Assembly: GCA_026018925.1 (NCBI GenBank)
Contig: JAKSZU010000006.1
Coordinates: forward strand, 131,357,592 to 131,421,591
Reading direction: 5' to 3'
Length of the DNA: 64,000 nt
From: Tupaia tana
Taxonomy: Eukaryota; Chordata; Mammalia; Scandentia; Tupaiidae
Shown: in pieces, positions 22,183-31,800 of the stretch
Position numbering within the stretch: position 1 is the stretch's first letter
How the letters are laid out: every line of letters begins with the position of its first letter
Notes under the pieces: generated by a model
Told to the model about the DNA's origin: nothing
Database searches by the model: none
What the model saw: the letters and a program-made list of their open reading frames with translations, nothing else
Program-made: the position numbers and the translations under genes

Positions 22183-22184
<2 letters not shown>

Positions 22185-22564
22185 AAACTTCCTTTAAAAT
22201 TTTGATATATGGCTACTTTTTGTATATGAAAATGAGTCAGCAGAACATGTAATTCAAATTTTTTTGTAACATAATGATGGACACATGTTATTGTTTCCAC
22301 ATTTTAAAAAAATGCAACCTGGAATATATTTGGTGATGACTGTGTAAGATTGTGAACACCAAGCAGCATTAATAAAATTAGTCAAAACAGTGGGCTTAGA
22401 TATGAGTTGAAGTTTTAAATTAGTTGTCAGTAACATTGTAGGGAAATTTAAGAATTTTTAAACTATCATTTTTGTATGATTTCTTTATTTTTTATTATTT
22501 GTATATTTTTTTCCTCTTAAAATATGAAAGGCAGTAGGGGGAGAGAGTTAATATTCTAGGTACA

Positions 22565-22750
22565 CCTACTTGGTACCTAATACTCTGCCTGATGTTTTTC
22601 ATTATGCCCTTATTCAGTTGTCACAGCAAATATATAAGCCAATTATTAGAATTTCCATTTTAAAATAAGGACATTGGAGTTTTGAAAGATTACATGATCT
22701 GCTCATTTATAAAGCTAAGAATGAGAACTCTTCCAGGGCATCTGCTGCCT
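22565..22750 (-). mobile_element. MIR-like SINE, antisense
   Basis: ATTCAGTTGTCACAGCAAAT, ATTATTAGAATTTCCATTTT, AAAATAAGGACATTGGAGTT and GATTACATGATCTGCTC follow the antisense MIR order. Confidence 0.72.
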
Positions 22751-22768
22751 TTGTATTCCTGCTCTGTA

Positions 22769-23172
22769 GTACTGCTTCTCAAACCTCAGTATGGATGTGA
22801 ATCACAACCTATGGACCTGGTGAAATGCAGGTTTTAATTTAGTGTCTGAAGGTGGACTAAGATTCTACATTGTTAAAAAACAGTTTTTTCATCACAGAGA
22901 GCATTTGTGCATGAATGAGAGAAACACCTTTGGCAGGGCCTCTTCACATCATGATCACTTTTCCCATCTCTCTAGCTTGTCAGAATCTAAGGTACCTGTG
23001 CACACATTCAGTCCAACCTGGGGATTTGAACCCATGGTCAACCATGTGGCTTCCAGTACTGCAGCTCAGTTTGCTACTGTATACTCTATAAGGCAGGACC
23101 AGTATTCTACATTTCTGTCATGCTACCAGGTGATAATGACAGTGCAGGTCTATGAACCACACTTTGAATAGC
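22769..23172 (+). mobile_element. MER5-like hAT-Charlie element, interrupted
   Basis: The left part reads TACTGCTTCTCAAACCTCAG, AATCACAACCTATGGACCTG and TGAAGGTGGACTAAGATTCT. The right part (23108-23172) reads GCTACCAGGTGATAATGACA and ATGAACCACACTTTGAATAG. Together they follow the MER5A plan with its inverted ends. A family C SINE lies between. Confidence 0.72.
22880..23105 (-). mobile_element. Family C SINE inside MER5-like element
   Basis: Antisense outline: GAGAGAAACACCTTTGGCAG, TCCCATCTCTCTAGCTTGTC, GGGGATTTGAACCCATGGTC (box B side) and GTGGCTTCCAGTACTGCAGC. No sharp TSD. Confidence 0.6.
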
Positions 23173-23455
23173 CAGGATCTATACCATGTATGACGTAATG
23201 TGTATTTAGTTTTCAAAGTCTATATCTGATTATCTACTGACTATGGGATAATCGGGAAGATTTATAATACTAGGGTTGGGCATCACCAGGATCCTGACGT
23301 GGTAATAGATGCAGATGAAGTCCTACCACAGCCCTTGTAAAGTGGCTTTATCTTTTTATTACTCTTCCTAGTTTTGAGTGACTTTTAATATAATGCTCAA
23401 GAGTCATTTTATAATAGGCCAACTCTACTGGTCTACTGCTCCCTGATCACTCTTT

Positions 23456-23750
23456 GATTTTTTTTTTCAATTGCCAGAGTGTGTGTGTGTGTTCCACCAG
23501 AAAGAGAAAGACAGACAGAGATGCAGAGAGACAGAAGGAGGGAGGGAGGGGAGGAGGGAGGGAGGGAGAAAGCACTCTCAGTAGAGCATGGTTATGCCAC
23601 AATCCCCCTCCTCCATTTCTCCATCCTCCTGGGATTTTTGACATGCACATACATGTGCTCACGTGTTCCTCAAGCTTCTGGGGCTTAAACCAGAACCACC
23701 ATCAGCCATGTGGTATCCAGCTCCTTTAACCAGTAGGCTATGTGACAGCC
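23456..23750 (-). mobile_element. Diverged tRNA-derived SINE (A-like)
   Basis: Antisense: GTGTGTGTGTGTTCCACCAG, (GGGA)n-like purine stretch, CATTTCTCCATCCTCCTGGG, TGACATGCACATACATG and a 5' end TTAACCAGTAGGCTATGTGA. Confidence 0.8.
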
Positions 23751-23867
23751 CCCCCTTTAATATTTTAGTAAAAGAATATTTAATCCATGTGTGGTGCATG
23801 AATATGATCATATCTAGGTTTGGTTCTATTTTATGTATTCATACATTAACAATCTTCTTTTTCTTTT

Positions 23868-24060
23868 TTTAAAAGAATTATTTTTCATTTCATTTCATTC
23901 ATTGTCCTTATTTTATTTTTTTGAAATTGACCAGAGAGAGACAGAGAGAGAGAAGAAAAGTCAGAAAGCAAGAGAAAGCAAGCTGCCAGGCCCAGGACAC
24001 GAACCATGGTCAGCCATGTGGGAGTTCGGCCTCCTTAACCACCATATCACGTGCCAGCCC
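23868..24060 (-). mobile_element. Family B SINE
   Basis: Antisense: TTTTGAAATTGACCAGAGAG, a GA stretch, GACACGAACCATGGTCAGC (box B side) and a 5' end ACCATATCACGTGCCAGCCC. Confidence 0.88.
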
Positions 24061-24093
24061 CTAGCAAGCTTCTTTGACTATCTATTTACATCT

Positions 24094-24793
24094 TACTATG
24101 GCCTGAATGTCTGTGTACTCCTCAAATTTATATGTTGAAACCCAATCACCAATGTGATGGTATTGGGAGGGAACTTTTGAGGGTGAATAGGTCATGAGGA
24201 TAGAGCCCTCATGAATGGGATTTATGTCCTTAGAAAGAGGACCCAGAGACCTGCCTATCTGTTTGACCATGCAAGGACATAGTGAGAAGGTGCCATTTAC
24301 AAATCAGAAAGTAGGCCCTCACCAGACACTGAATCTGCTGGTACTTTGATCTTTAATTTTTCTTTTCCTTTTTCTTTCTTTTTCTTTTCATTCTTTCTTT
24401 TCTTTTTTTCTTTTTCTTCCTTTCTTCCTCCCCCTCCCCGCCCCCCTACAGGGCATGTGCTTTCACTGAAGACACAGAAAGAGACAGTGAGAGGGAAAAT
24501 TAGGAATCACACCACGCAGAGGGATAGTTGTGCTGCCATCCTGTCTCCTCCATTCTTCTTTTTGGGGTTTTAGGCATGTGTACACATGTGCCCAGTGTAA
24601 GTCTCAAGCCACCAGATCCAGAACTTGAACCATAGTCGGTCATGCAAGAATCCAGCACTCCAACTACCATGCCCCATCTGCTGGCCCTGATTTTGAATTT
24701 CCCTGCCTCCAGAACTATAAGAAACAAATGTGTGCTGTTTATAAGTCACCCAGTTCATAATATCTTGTTATAGCAGCCAAATGGACTAAGACA
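24094..24793 (+). mobile_element. ERVL-MaLR solo LTR, interrupted by SINE
   Basis: TACTATGGCCTGAATGTCTG, AATGTGATGGTATTGGGAGG, ATAGGTCATGAGGATAGAGC, AAGGACATAGTGAGAAGGTG, CCCTCACCAGACACTGAATC and, after the SINE, CTCCAGAACTATAAGAAACA and TTGTTATAGCAGCCAAATGG-ACTAAGACA give the MST/MLT1 order from start to end. No internal proviral sequence, so a solo LTR. Confidence 0.9.
24352..24688 (-). mobile_element. tRNA-derived SINE with long T/C-rich tail, inside MaLR LTR
   Basis: A TTTTC/TTC-rich tract of about 80 bases precedes ACAGGGCATGTGCTTTCACT, a GA stretch, ATCACACCACGCAGAGGGAT, CATTCTTCTTTTTGGGGTTT, CCAGAACTTGAACCATAG (box B side) and a 5' end CCCCATCTGCTGGCCC. Confidence 0.87.
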
Positions 24794-25399
24794 TACCTCT
24801 TCCATGAAACTTTGCTTCCATGAAACTAGTGTTATTGACCACTGACTCACAGTTTCCATTTCACCAGGTTCATTTCTAAAGGGCAGTTCCTTGTTTCATG
24901 TCCATTATAATCACGTCTTGTAAAGGAACTGTTTGTTTACTGATTTAGTAGCCATGTAGCTCCTATCTGTTCATATTTTCCCAAGATTGTAGGAAATGTC
25001 CCTCCTTAAGAATGTCCTGAAGATGCACTGCTTATGATTGGCGGTAGCTGCTATGCCCTTCAGTGAATAGCTGGAGACATTTAAAGTATTCCAAAGCTTT
25101 TGAGGGCCATGTTCTCAAATGAAAGTGAAATACAGAATTTTATATGAAGTGTTTTCTAAGAAGGAGAATGATCAGAGCATGGCTGGGGATGGCCAGATAC
25201 CCTAACACTGTCATGTACAAATGAAAGTCATGGACAAGGGGCAGTGACACCTCCTGGCACAGCTTAAGTTTGGATTTGAGCATCACTATCTGTCTAAGGA
25301 GATTTTGACTGAACTGGAAGTTACTTTTTAAAAAAAGGAAAACAAACAAATACTTTCATCAAATGGAATAAGGTACATTAATGTTTTAAAATATATTTT

Positions 25400-25562
25400 T
25401 AAAAAGAATTTTCATTTACTTTTATTTATAATTTACTTATTTTAATTTGACCAGAGAGAGAGAAAAGGAAAGTGAGAAAGCAAACTATCAGGTCTGGGAT
25501 TCAAACTGTGATTGGCCACGTGGGAGTCCAGTAGCTTCGCCAACATACCACCTGCCAGCCCA
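25400..25562 (-). mobile_element. Family B SINE
   Basis: Antisense: TTATTTTAATTTGACCAGAG, GTGAGAAAGCAAACTATCAG, GGGATTCAAACTGTGATTGG (box B side), and a 5' end ACATACCACCTGCCAGCCC. Confidence 0.88.
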
Positions 25563-25614
25563 GGAAATGAATTCTTAAGGGAAAAAGAAATGTGGAAGGT
25601 TCAGCACTTTCAAC

Positions 25615-25835
25615 TTTTTCCTTATGTTTGTTTATTTTTACAGAGAAAGAAAGTAGGAGAGGGAAAGAGGGAGTGGGTATCCCTCATAAGGTCTTCCCAA
25701 GCCACAATTCTCCCTCCAGTCTCCCAGCCAGGTATGATCATGGGTTTGCAGGTACACCTGGCAGTTCAGATTGACCTGGGCTCCCCTATGTCTCCAGTAT
25801 CACAATGTGGTACCCTACTTCCTATTCTATCATGG
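25615..25835 (-). mobile_element. Family C SINE
   Basis: Antisense: GTTTATTTTTACAGAGAAAG, GGGTATCCCTCATAAGGTCT, CCCTCCAGTCTCCCAGCC, GATCATGGGTTTGCAGGT. Same outline as 19890-20100. Confidence 0.6.
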
Positions 25836-25899
25836 CTGTACCAGCTTTTGAACTTTGAAACTGAATAGAACAATGTTCTGTATTTTCTTTCTTTCTCTC

Positions 25900-26140
25900 T
25901 TTCTTTGAAGAGAGATTTTTGCTATAGGGTGTATGCTGGGCACATGCTTGTGTGTGTGTCCAAAATCTCTAAAGAGTGGAGGAGAGGGGATTGCAGCATG
26001 GCTATCTTCTCTGGCGGGGCAGGGGTGGTGGTGGTGGTAATTTTTAATTTTCCACTTTCCCTTTCTCTAACTCTCCAGTGAGTACTTATGCCCTGGGGAA
26101 AAAAAATCAAAAAAGAAAAAGAGAAAAAAATTCAAAAGAT
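25900..26140. mobile_element. Hairpin-like SINE remnant with inverted ends
   Basis: The left 40 bases (AGAGATTTTTGCTATAGGGT) are the antisense 3' end of family A. The rest reads in sense: GTCCAAAATCTCTAAAGAGT, GGAGGAGAGGGGATTGCAGC, TTTCCACTTTCCCTTTCTC, CCAGTGAGTACTTATGCCCT and an A tail. So two 3' ends point outwards and the tRNA head is missing. Confidence 0.7.
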
Positions 26141-26145
26141 ACAAT

Positions 26146-26278
26146 ATTGAGTCATTGGAAAAGTCATGACATATTTTTCTATGCAAAGAAATGCATATCA
26201 AAACATCAAGTTGTGCACTTTAAATATATATTGGATCGTCGAAAAAGTCATGATGCACTATTGCTAGGACACCCCAAT
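26146..26278. mobile_element. Mariner-like MITE pair, decayed
   Basis: TTGAGTCATTGGAAAAGTCA at about 26147 and TTGGATCGTCGAAAAAGTCA at about 26231 are two direct copies of the mariner TIR. The second half ends CTAGGACACCCCAATA. Either two degenerate MITEs in tandem or one with an internal rearrangement. Confidence 0.65.
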
Positions 26279-26394
26279 ACAATATTCATTTGTCCTTTAT
26301 ACCTTAAAAAGACCGAAAAAAATTCAAAAGGTACAAGTGATAGTTAAATCTCCCTCCCACTTTTGTTCTCCAGATACTCACTTCCCCTCCCTAA

Positions 26395-27205
26395 GGCTAA
26401 TGAATGTTGGGACTGTCTTACCTTTACAAATATATTTGTTCCACTTATTGTTACTCCCTTCCTAAGTTTTTTACCCATTATAGTATCCAGCGGTCACTGT
26501 CTGAGCCTTGCCTATTTCACTTAATGTCAGAATCTGTGCCAGCTCTGCATGTGAAGAGCTTCTCATTTCTTCAGTGGTGTGTTCCATGGTTCTCCCATTG
26601 CATGGCTGAGCCATAATGTAGGCTTTTACCTGGGTTCACAGCTTTTGCTACTAAAACCAAATGCTCTAATACATCAATTTAAATCTGTGGCCTGGTGGTT
26701 AAGGGATTGGGATCTCATATGGCAAAACTCAGTTCTAATCCCAGCACCAGCTGCTTGCAAAACACACTGGGCATGTGTGCCCCAAATCCTGAAGGAGAGT
26801 GAAGTGATGGAGAAGGGATTGCTGTGTGACCGTGTCCTTTTAAGAGGTGCTTTCTCCTGCTTCCTTTTTCTCTACCTCTGTCTCTGTCTCTCTGGCAAGT
26901 GTATGTGCCCTCTGGCAAGATAGCTAGCTAGCTAACTATCTAACTAACTTACTTTATAAATAGGTTATTTTTACTTGCATAAGTAAATCTGTAGGAGTGG
27001 ATTGCTTGGTCAGATGATAGGTGAATTATAAATTTGATAAATGTTGCCAAATTGCCATTCCCAAAGGTCAATACACTGTTAACATGGATCTTGTGTGGTT
27101 TTAAATTTGTCTTTTTCTTTCTAAGAGTGAGAAGGAGCATTTGTTCAGATGTTTAAGAACCATGTTTATTTCCTTTTTGTGAATTATTTACACAAGAAAA
27201 ATGCA
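26395..27205 (-). mobile_element. Old L1 ORF2 3' fragment, antisense, interrupted
   Basis: 26400-26685 and 26945-27205 read as antisense of an old L1 near the ORF2 C-terminus (GCATAAGTAAATCTGTAGGA, ATTGCTTGGTCAGATGATAG, TAAATGTTGCCAAATTGCCA, CAGATGTTTAAGAACCATG). A SINE at 26690-26940 splits them. Non-coding. Confidence 0.7.
26690..26940 (+). mobile_element. Diverged family A-like SINE, sense
   Basis: Head GTGGCCTGGTGGTTAAGGGA, body CCCAAATCCTGAAGGAGAGT, TGGAGAAGGGATTGCTGTG, pyrimidine stretch TCTGTCTCTGTCTCTCTGGC and a TAGC/CTAA simple tail instead of poly(A). Confidence 0.82.
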
Positions 27206-27209
27206 AACA

Positions 27210-28200
27210 CTGGAAGAGAAGAGTCTTTGAGATTGTAGACCTAGATCTTTATTAAGATTATTCCTGTGATTTCCAGAGAGTGAAATTGACATGTGTGTCG
27301 GGGGATAACAGGGTGAACAGGCCTGATATCCACATTGGTTCTTGTCCATGTTTACGAAGAATTAGAAATGTAGACAAATGGAGAAGATAGTAAGAAAAGT
27401 TCATTAGAAAGAAGGTAAGCAGTGGAAGGAGGCCCAAATGGGTTGCTAACTTGTGGTTCTCAAGGGGAATTTTAATCCTAACAAGGAGGTACTTTTTCTT
27501 GTTTTGCCCCTATGGGAGTCCCATGTTAGGTGTGTCATGCTATATATTTAGGGAACTGTACCTTTAGAGAACTTCTGGTAATGATTGCCAGGTCTTTGAG
27601 AACTTCAGCCCAGAGAGTAATATCTAATGGCTAATGTTTGCTCCAGGCTTTGAGTCCTAAAACCTATTACATAGGTTCTGGGATGTAGTGGGGAGATGGG
27701 TAAAACCATTCTAGGTTAATCATTGAGTCACTGCTGTAAGCTCTTTCTTGTGAGCCAGCAGTTCCTATTGCAAGCTTGACTGCTGTGCCTCCATCTTTTG
27801 GCCTTATGTCCTGACTTCCTGGTATTAGGGTTCTACCTCCTGTCTCAAAATACTTCCTAGGCTCTTGCTCTGTGTATCTTCTCCATCTTATATCTTTTCT
27901 TTTTCCTTATTAGAAGTGGTTTAGGGTTAGACCAAGAGCCTGTGGAAAAAGATAAATGCCTCTATTTTAAGAGTGGTTGTGGAAAGCAGTCCTTTGACAT
28001 TTGGAAGGAAAATGCCTAAATAACACATGCTTCTATTGTTTCAGTGCCATTGGGCCTGGGTTGCAGGCAGCTTAGCAGACAGGGTCACTAGGAGTTAGAT
28101 AGGAATAACTAACTCCAAATCAAGTGGACAATTCCCACTAAAATCTTCCTCTTATAGCCAGGCAGGTTAACTCTGCTTTAATTATTTCCATGCTCCCAAA
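27210..28200. other. Unassigned sequence
   Basis: No named repeat recognised and no plausible exon. It may be an old LTR or unique DNA. Confidence 0.45.
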
Positions 28201-28209
28201 TGGCTTCAG

Positions 28210-28372
28210 CATAAAAACAGTTGGAGTTAGAAACTTGTTCCTAACCCTAATTCACTGTGTGACCTGGAGCAATTGGTCTCTTCTACCTCACCTATAAATG
28301 AAGGGACTAAGGCACAGTTGGCAGGGGTTTTGTGAGGAGGAAAAGAGACGATGCACTCCTAGCACTTCCTGT
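28210..28372 (+). mobile_element. MIR-like SINE
   Basis: TTCACTGTGTGACCTGGAGC, AATTGGTCTCTTCTACCTCA and CTATAAATGAAGGGACTAAG are the sense MIR core; GGGGTTTTGTGAGGAGG follows. Confidence 0.85.
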
Positions 28373-28399
28373 GCCTTGGCTACCTCATAGCTGCTGCAT

Positions 28400-28615
28400 G
28401 AGCATGTGCTAAGGTGCACGGACTGAACCTAATGAGTTATGTGTCCTTGGGCAACGTCCTCAGCCTTGCCACGCCTCAGTTTCCTCCTCATAAAATGGGG
28501 ATAATAACTGTACTTCGTCAGGTTGATATGTAAAGTATGTAGCACAGTGCCAGACACATAAGTGCTCAATAAATGGTAGCTATTTGTTTTTATTATTGTC
28601 ATTAACATTCTCTTC
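28400..28615 (+). mobile_element. MIR SINE, well preserved
   Basis: CTTGGGCAACGTCCTCAGCC, GCCTCAGTTTCCTCCTCATA, AAATGGGGATAATAACTGTA, AGCACAGTGCCAGACACATA and AGTGCTCAATAAATGGTAGC form the textbook MIR series from core to 3' end. Confidence 0.95.
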
Positions 28616-28729
28616 AGCAATTTTCTTAAGCTTCCTTATCCTGAGCCCTTCTGTTGAAAATTGGCTGGGATGCTTCCACTATTATTCTTTTTCTATAGTC
28701 ATGCTGTGACATTTGAGTCACTGTATGAT

Positions 28730-28935
28730 TGAATCTGCCAGGCACTTCTCTGAGATCTTCATGTGGAGATGCGGGGATTCCTGCCGACATAAGCCCCCAG
28801 GGACACTTCTTGGGCCCCGGCCAGTGCCCCTTTTTTCTTCCCTGTGAGTTGCAGCAATTGGTCCTCTCACTGTCTCCTGACAGCCACCACCTGTTTTCCC
28901 CCTCATGTTTCTCTTCTTCTAGCCCTGGAATGAGA
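28730..28935. other. Short GC-richer stretch, no identified function
   Basis: A local rise in GC and CpG (GGAGATGCGGGGATTCCTGC, TTGGGCCCCGGCCAGTGCCC) in AT-rich surroundings. Small open frames on both strands overlap and show no domain. An exon, an old CpG-rich element or a regulatory segment are all possible. Confidence 0.35.
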
Positions 28936-28974
28936 CAAAATAAACATTTATAGGGCGTAAGACTGAAGGAGAAA

Positions 28975-29110
28975 GAATGCAGATCATGGAATCGGGACAC
29001 ATGGGTTTGGAGTTGGCTCTTATCTGTAGCTTTGCTTCAGTATCCACCTGTGTGAAATGAGAGGTTTTTGTTTGGTTGTGACATTTCCTACCAGCTCTAA
29101 CATCCTTTGC
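28975..29110 (+). mobile_element. Possible MIR-like fragment
   Basis: ACACATGGGTTTGGAGTTGG, TTTGCTTCAGTATCCACCTG and TGTGAAATGAGAGGTTTTTG fit a diverged sense MIR core. Confidence 0.55.
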
Positions 29111-29327
29111 ACTCTGCTGTGTTCGGAACTATGTGCTGTGTGTCTGGGAGGCAGCTGGAAATGCAGGCAGCATAGTGCTAGTTCACTGATGCTCAGAGAG
29201 TGTAGAGCTCGGGGAAAGGAGCACAAATGGGTGCAAACACACTCATGGTTTTCTCTAGACAAAGTACTCAGATCTTCCAGCTTCACAATCTGTGTAATGG
29301 GCAATAACTGGTATAGGTGTTTTTACT

Positions 29328-29592
29328 TTTTTCTTTTTAGAGAGATTTTTGCTATAGGGAGCATGTGCTCACCAGAGAAAATGAGAGAGACAGAGAGATA
29401 TAAAGTGAGAAATTACCCCCCAGGGGGAATGGCCACACCACATTCCCTTCTCCTCCATTCTCCCCTCAGGATCTTGGGCACAAATGCACATGTGCCCGGC
29501 GTGAGTTTTAAGCTTCTGGGTCCAGGACTATGAACCACAGTCAACTACATAGGACTCCAGGGATATAACCATTATGCCGTCTGCTAGTCCTT
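29328..29592 (-). mobile_element. Family A SINE
   Basis: Antisense: AGAGATTTTTGCTATAGGGA, AATTACCCCCCAGGGGGAAT, CCTCAGGATCTTGGGCACA, GACTATGAACCACAGTCAAC (box B side) and ATTATGCCGTCTGCTAGTCC. Confidence 0.92.
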
Positions 29593-29599
29593 GTAATAG

Positions 29600-29780
29600 G
29601 TTTTAATCACATGGTCTGAGGTTAAAATCCTGGCTTTACTGCTTCGAAGTTGGGTGATGTCTGCAGTTACAAAAACTCATGGAGCTTTAGTTTTTCCATC
29701 AAAGGCAACTAGGAGAGGAAAGGAATTAGATGTAGTTAATAGCACTTATGAGGACAGAATGTAGTGATTTTGCTGATAAT
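29600..29780 (+). mobile_element. MIR-like SINE, diverged
   Basis: TAAAATCCTGGCTTTACTGC, AAGTTGGGTGATGTCTGCAG and GAGCTTTAGTTTTTCCATCA follow the sense MIR core. Confidence 0.65.
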
Positions 29781-29863
29781 GTTTGCAGCTTCATAACATT
29801 TTCTCTTTTATTATAATTCTGTTTGGCTGGCAGCAGAATATTTGTCAGAAAATCTGAAAATAG

Positions 29864-30082
29864 GGCCAGCCAGGTGTATGGTGCTTAAGGCTGCTGGACC
29901 CCATATGGCTGACTGCATGGTTCAGGTCCTGGGCTGACAGCTAGAAAATCACATGCCGTGCATGTGTATATTCTAAAAAAATCCCGAGACTGGAGGAGAG
30001 TGACATAGACATCTCCCTGGGGTGCTTTCTCACGTTTTCCCTTTCTCTTTGTCTTTCTCTGGTGAGCACACACTTACTATAG

Positions 30083-30113
<31 letters not shown>
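29864..30113 (+). mobile_element. tRNA-derived SINE ending in a T tract
   Basis: Sense copy: GGGCCAGCCAGGTGTATGGT, TGGTTCAGGTCCTGGG (box B side), AAATCCCGAGACTGGAGGAG, CTTACTATAGGAAA. The expected A tail is replaced by a T26 run (30088-30113). A short TSD TCTGAAAA lies at 29853-29860 and 30119-30126. Confidence 0.85.
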
Positions 30114-30117
<4 letters not shown>

Positions 30118-31510
30118 GTCTGAAAAGAGTCCCAAATTTAAAATCGGAATCCCAGGACCATCTGATTTCAAAGCCCATCTTCTTAGTCACCTTATTAGGA
30201 AAAGTCTTGGATTTAAAGGAATACTATTTTGTTATGATTATCATTTTTAACAATGAATGTTCTATAACTAAGACTTTCATCCTAATTAACTCTTCATCTA
30301 TCTGGGGTGGGAGTGGTTTCAGGTTGGATGGGAGAAAATGAAGAATAGAAAAGAAATTTCAGGAATAAAAAATGCAAGTAGAAATCCAGCTTCTGTAATT
30401 CAAAATAGGATCTTGTGTTAAGGCAATAGTCTCAAAAACTTGGACTCTATTGAAAAAAAGAAAGGATTTCCTTTGACTCTGAACATATAAAATTTAAGCC
30501 AAGGGGGTCAAATTCCAGCTAGAAAATGTTTTATCAGAGTGTAGGGAAGATTTCCCTTTAAATGCTGAGGACACAGATTTTTGTTGTCTGACAGAAGTAG
30601 AGTATAATAGGAATTTTTTTTTTTTTTTTTTTTTTAAGGCAGTTGCTTCTGTTTTTAGGAAATCATGGGACCAGAAAGGGAGAAGAGATGCAATGTACAG
30701 TGGAATGTACACTCAATTAGAATTCCAGTATCTCCTTGTCCATAGAAAGAGAGAGAGAAAGAGAGATTTAGATGAGTAGGAGCAGGCTTCAAGGACAGGA
30801 GCTATTTAACTCATTCTTCTTTGGGATTCTTCCAGATTATTGTACAAAATGGTGTGGAAGCATAGTTAAAATGGCGGAGTAGCATGATGACGTTCTGTTT
30901 GTCCACCTGAGCTTCTTTTAGCTCTCTAATGGCATAGCCATTGAGTCCAAGTCCAGTGGGCCTGCCATGTGGCTGGGAGTTGACTGATGAACTGAAATGA
31001 GGACTTGGCAGAAACTCGGCAGGTCATATAGCCAGCAAGAGCTGACAAGGGACAATCAGTCCTAATGAAGCCAATTAAGAATGACTTGTAAGTTCATTGG
31101 CCACAGTTGTCTCTGGAACCACCATCAGTAGGACTTGGCCAGTAGGACCCAACATCTGACTTGTGCCACATAAGCCCTCAACAAGTGGGATAAGGAAGGA
31201 ACCAGAGACACCTCTCAGATCTGAGGACTCGCACTTAGCTGTTAGGAGCTCACTGAGCTCTTTTATCCCTCCCCAGATATCACATGGACAGGAGAACTAA
31301 AGAATTAGTCGAGAGAGATTTTACGGTTACTACAAAATAGTAAGTCTGTTTGAAGAAGCAGTTTAAATCATTGGATCGTGCTATGTTTTATAATAACCAA
31401 GTCTAGAAGAGATCCCTTCTGCCATTTCCCATCAAGTAGGGAGCCATGAGTAGGAACATGTTAGTTAGCTTAAAAAATTACGAAGCTGTGCTTCTTATCA
31501 TGTTCAGTGT
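30114..31510. other. Unassigned sequence, possible old LTR at 30850-31330
   Basis: No clear repeat. 30613-30637 is a T run. 30850-31330 contains AAAATGGCGGAGTAGCATGA, AGTGGGATAAGGAAGGAACC and TTTATCCCTCCCCAGATATC, which has an LTR-like flavour, but I see no termini. Confidence 0.35.
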
Positions 31511-31517
31511 CAGCAAT

Positions 31518-31800
31518 ATTTTTTTTTTTTTCTTTTGGACAGAGTCTCCTTGTGTCAGCTTCACAGCTGGGACTATAGGTATGAACAGTATGCCCAGCTC
31601 TTCTCTAGACAGGGTCTCACTTTGCTGCCCACACCATCCATGAATTCGTTATCCTCCTGTATCAACCTCCCCAAGTTGCTGGGATTATAGGAGCCACCAC
31701 CAGACCCAGTCTTTTGGTTGGACCAAGAGTTGAACCTAGGTCTTCTATATGGAACTAGTTTTCAGAGAACAGTGAATTAGCAGAGCAGTCCCTTATAACT
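31518..31800 (-). mobile_element. 7SL-like / tRNA-like composite SINE
   Basis: After a T run, antisense 7SL (Alu-like) blocks appear: a shortened one (GGACAGAGTCTCCTTGTGTC, AGCTGGGACTATAGG) and a fuller one (GACAGGGTCTCACTTTGCTG, CCCAAGTTGCTGGGATTATA, GGAGCCACCACCAGACCCAG). Then follows a tRNA-like part with antisense box B (GAGTTGAACCTAGG) and a 5' end CCTTATAACTGGGCCA. This matches the known 7SL + tRNA composite layout described for tree shrews. It is diverged, so old. Confidence 0.75.

Noticed and set aside
29057-29533. 158-codon plus-strand frame as a coding gene
   Set aside because: The last half is an antisense SINE and the first half shows no domain; it is chance openness.
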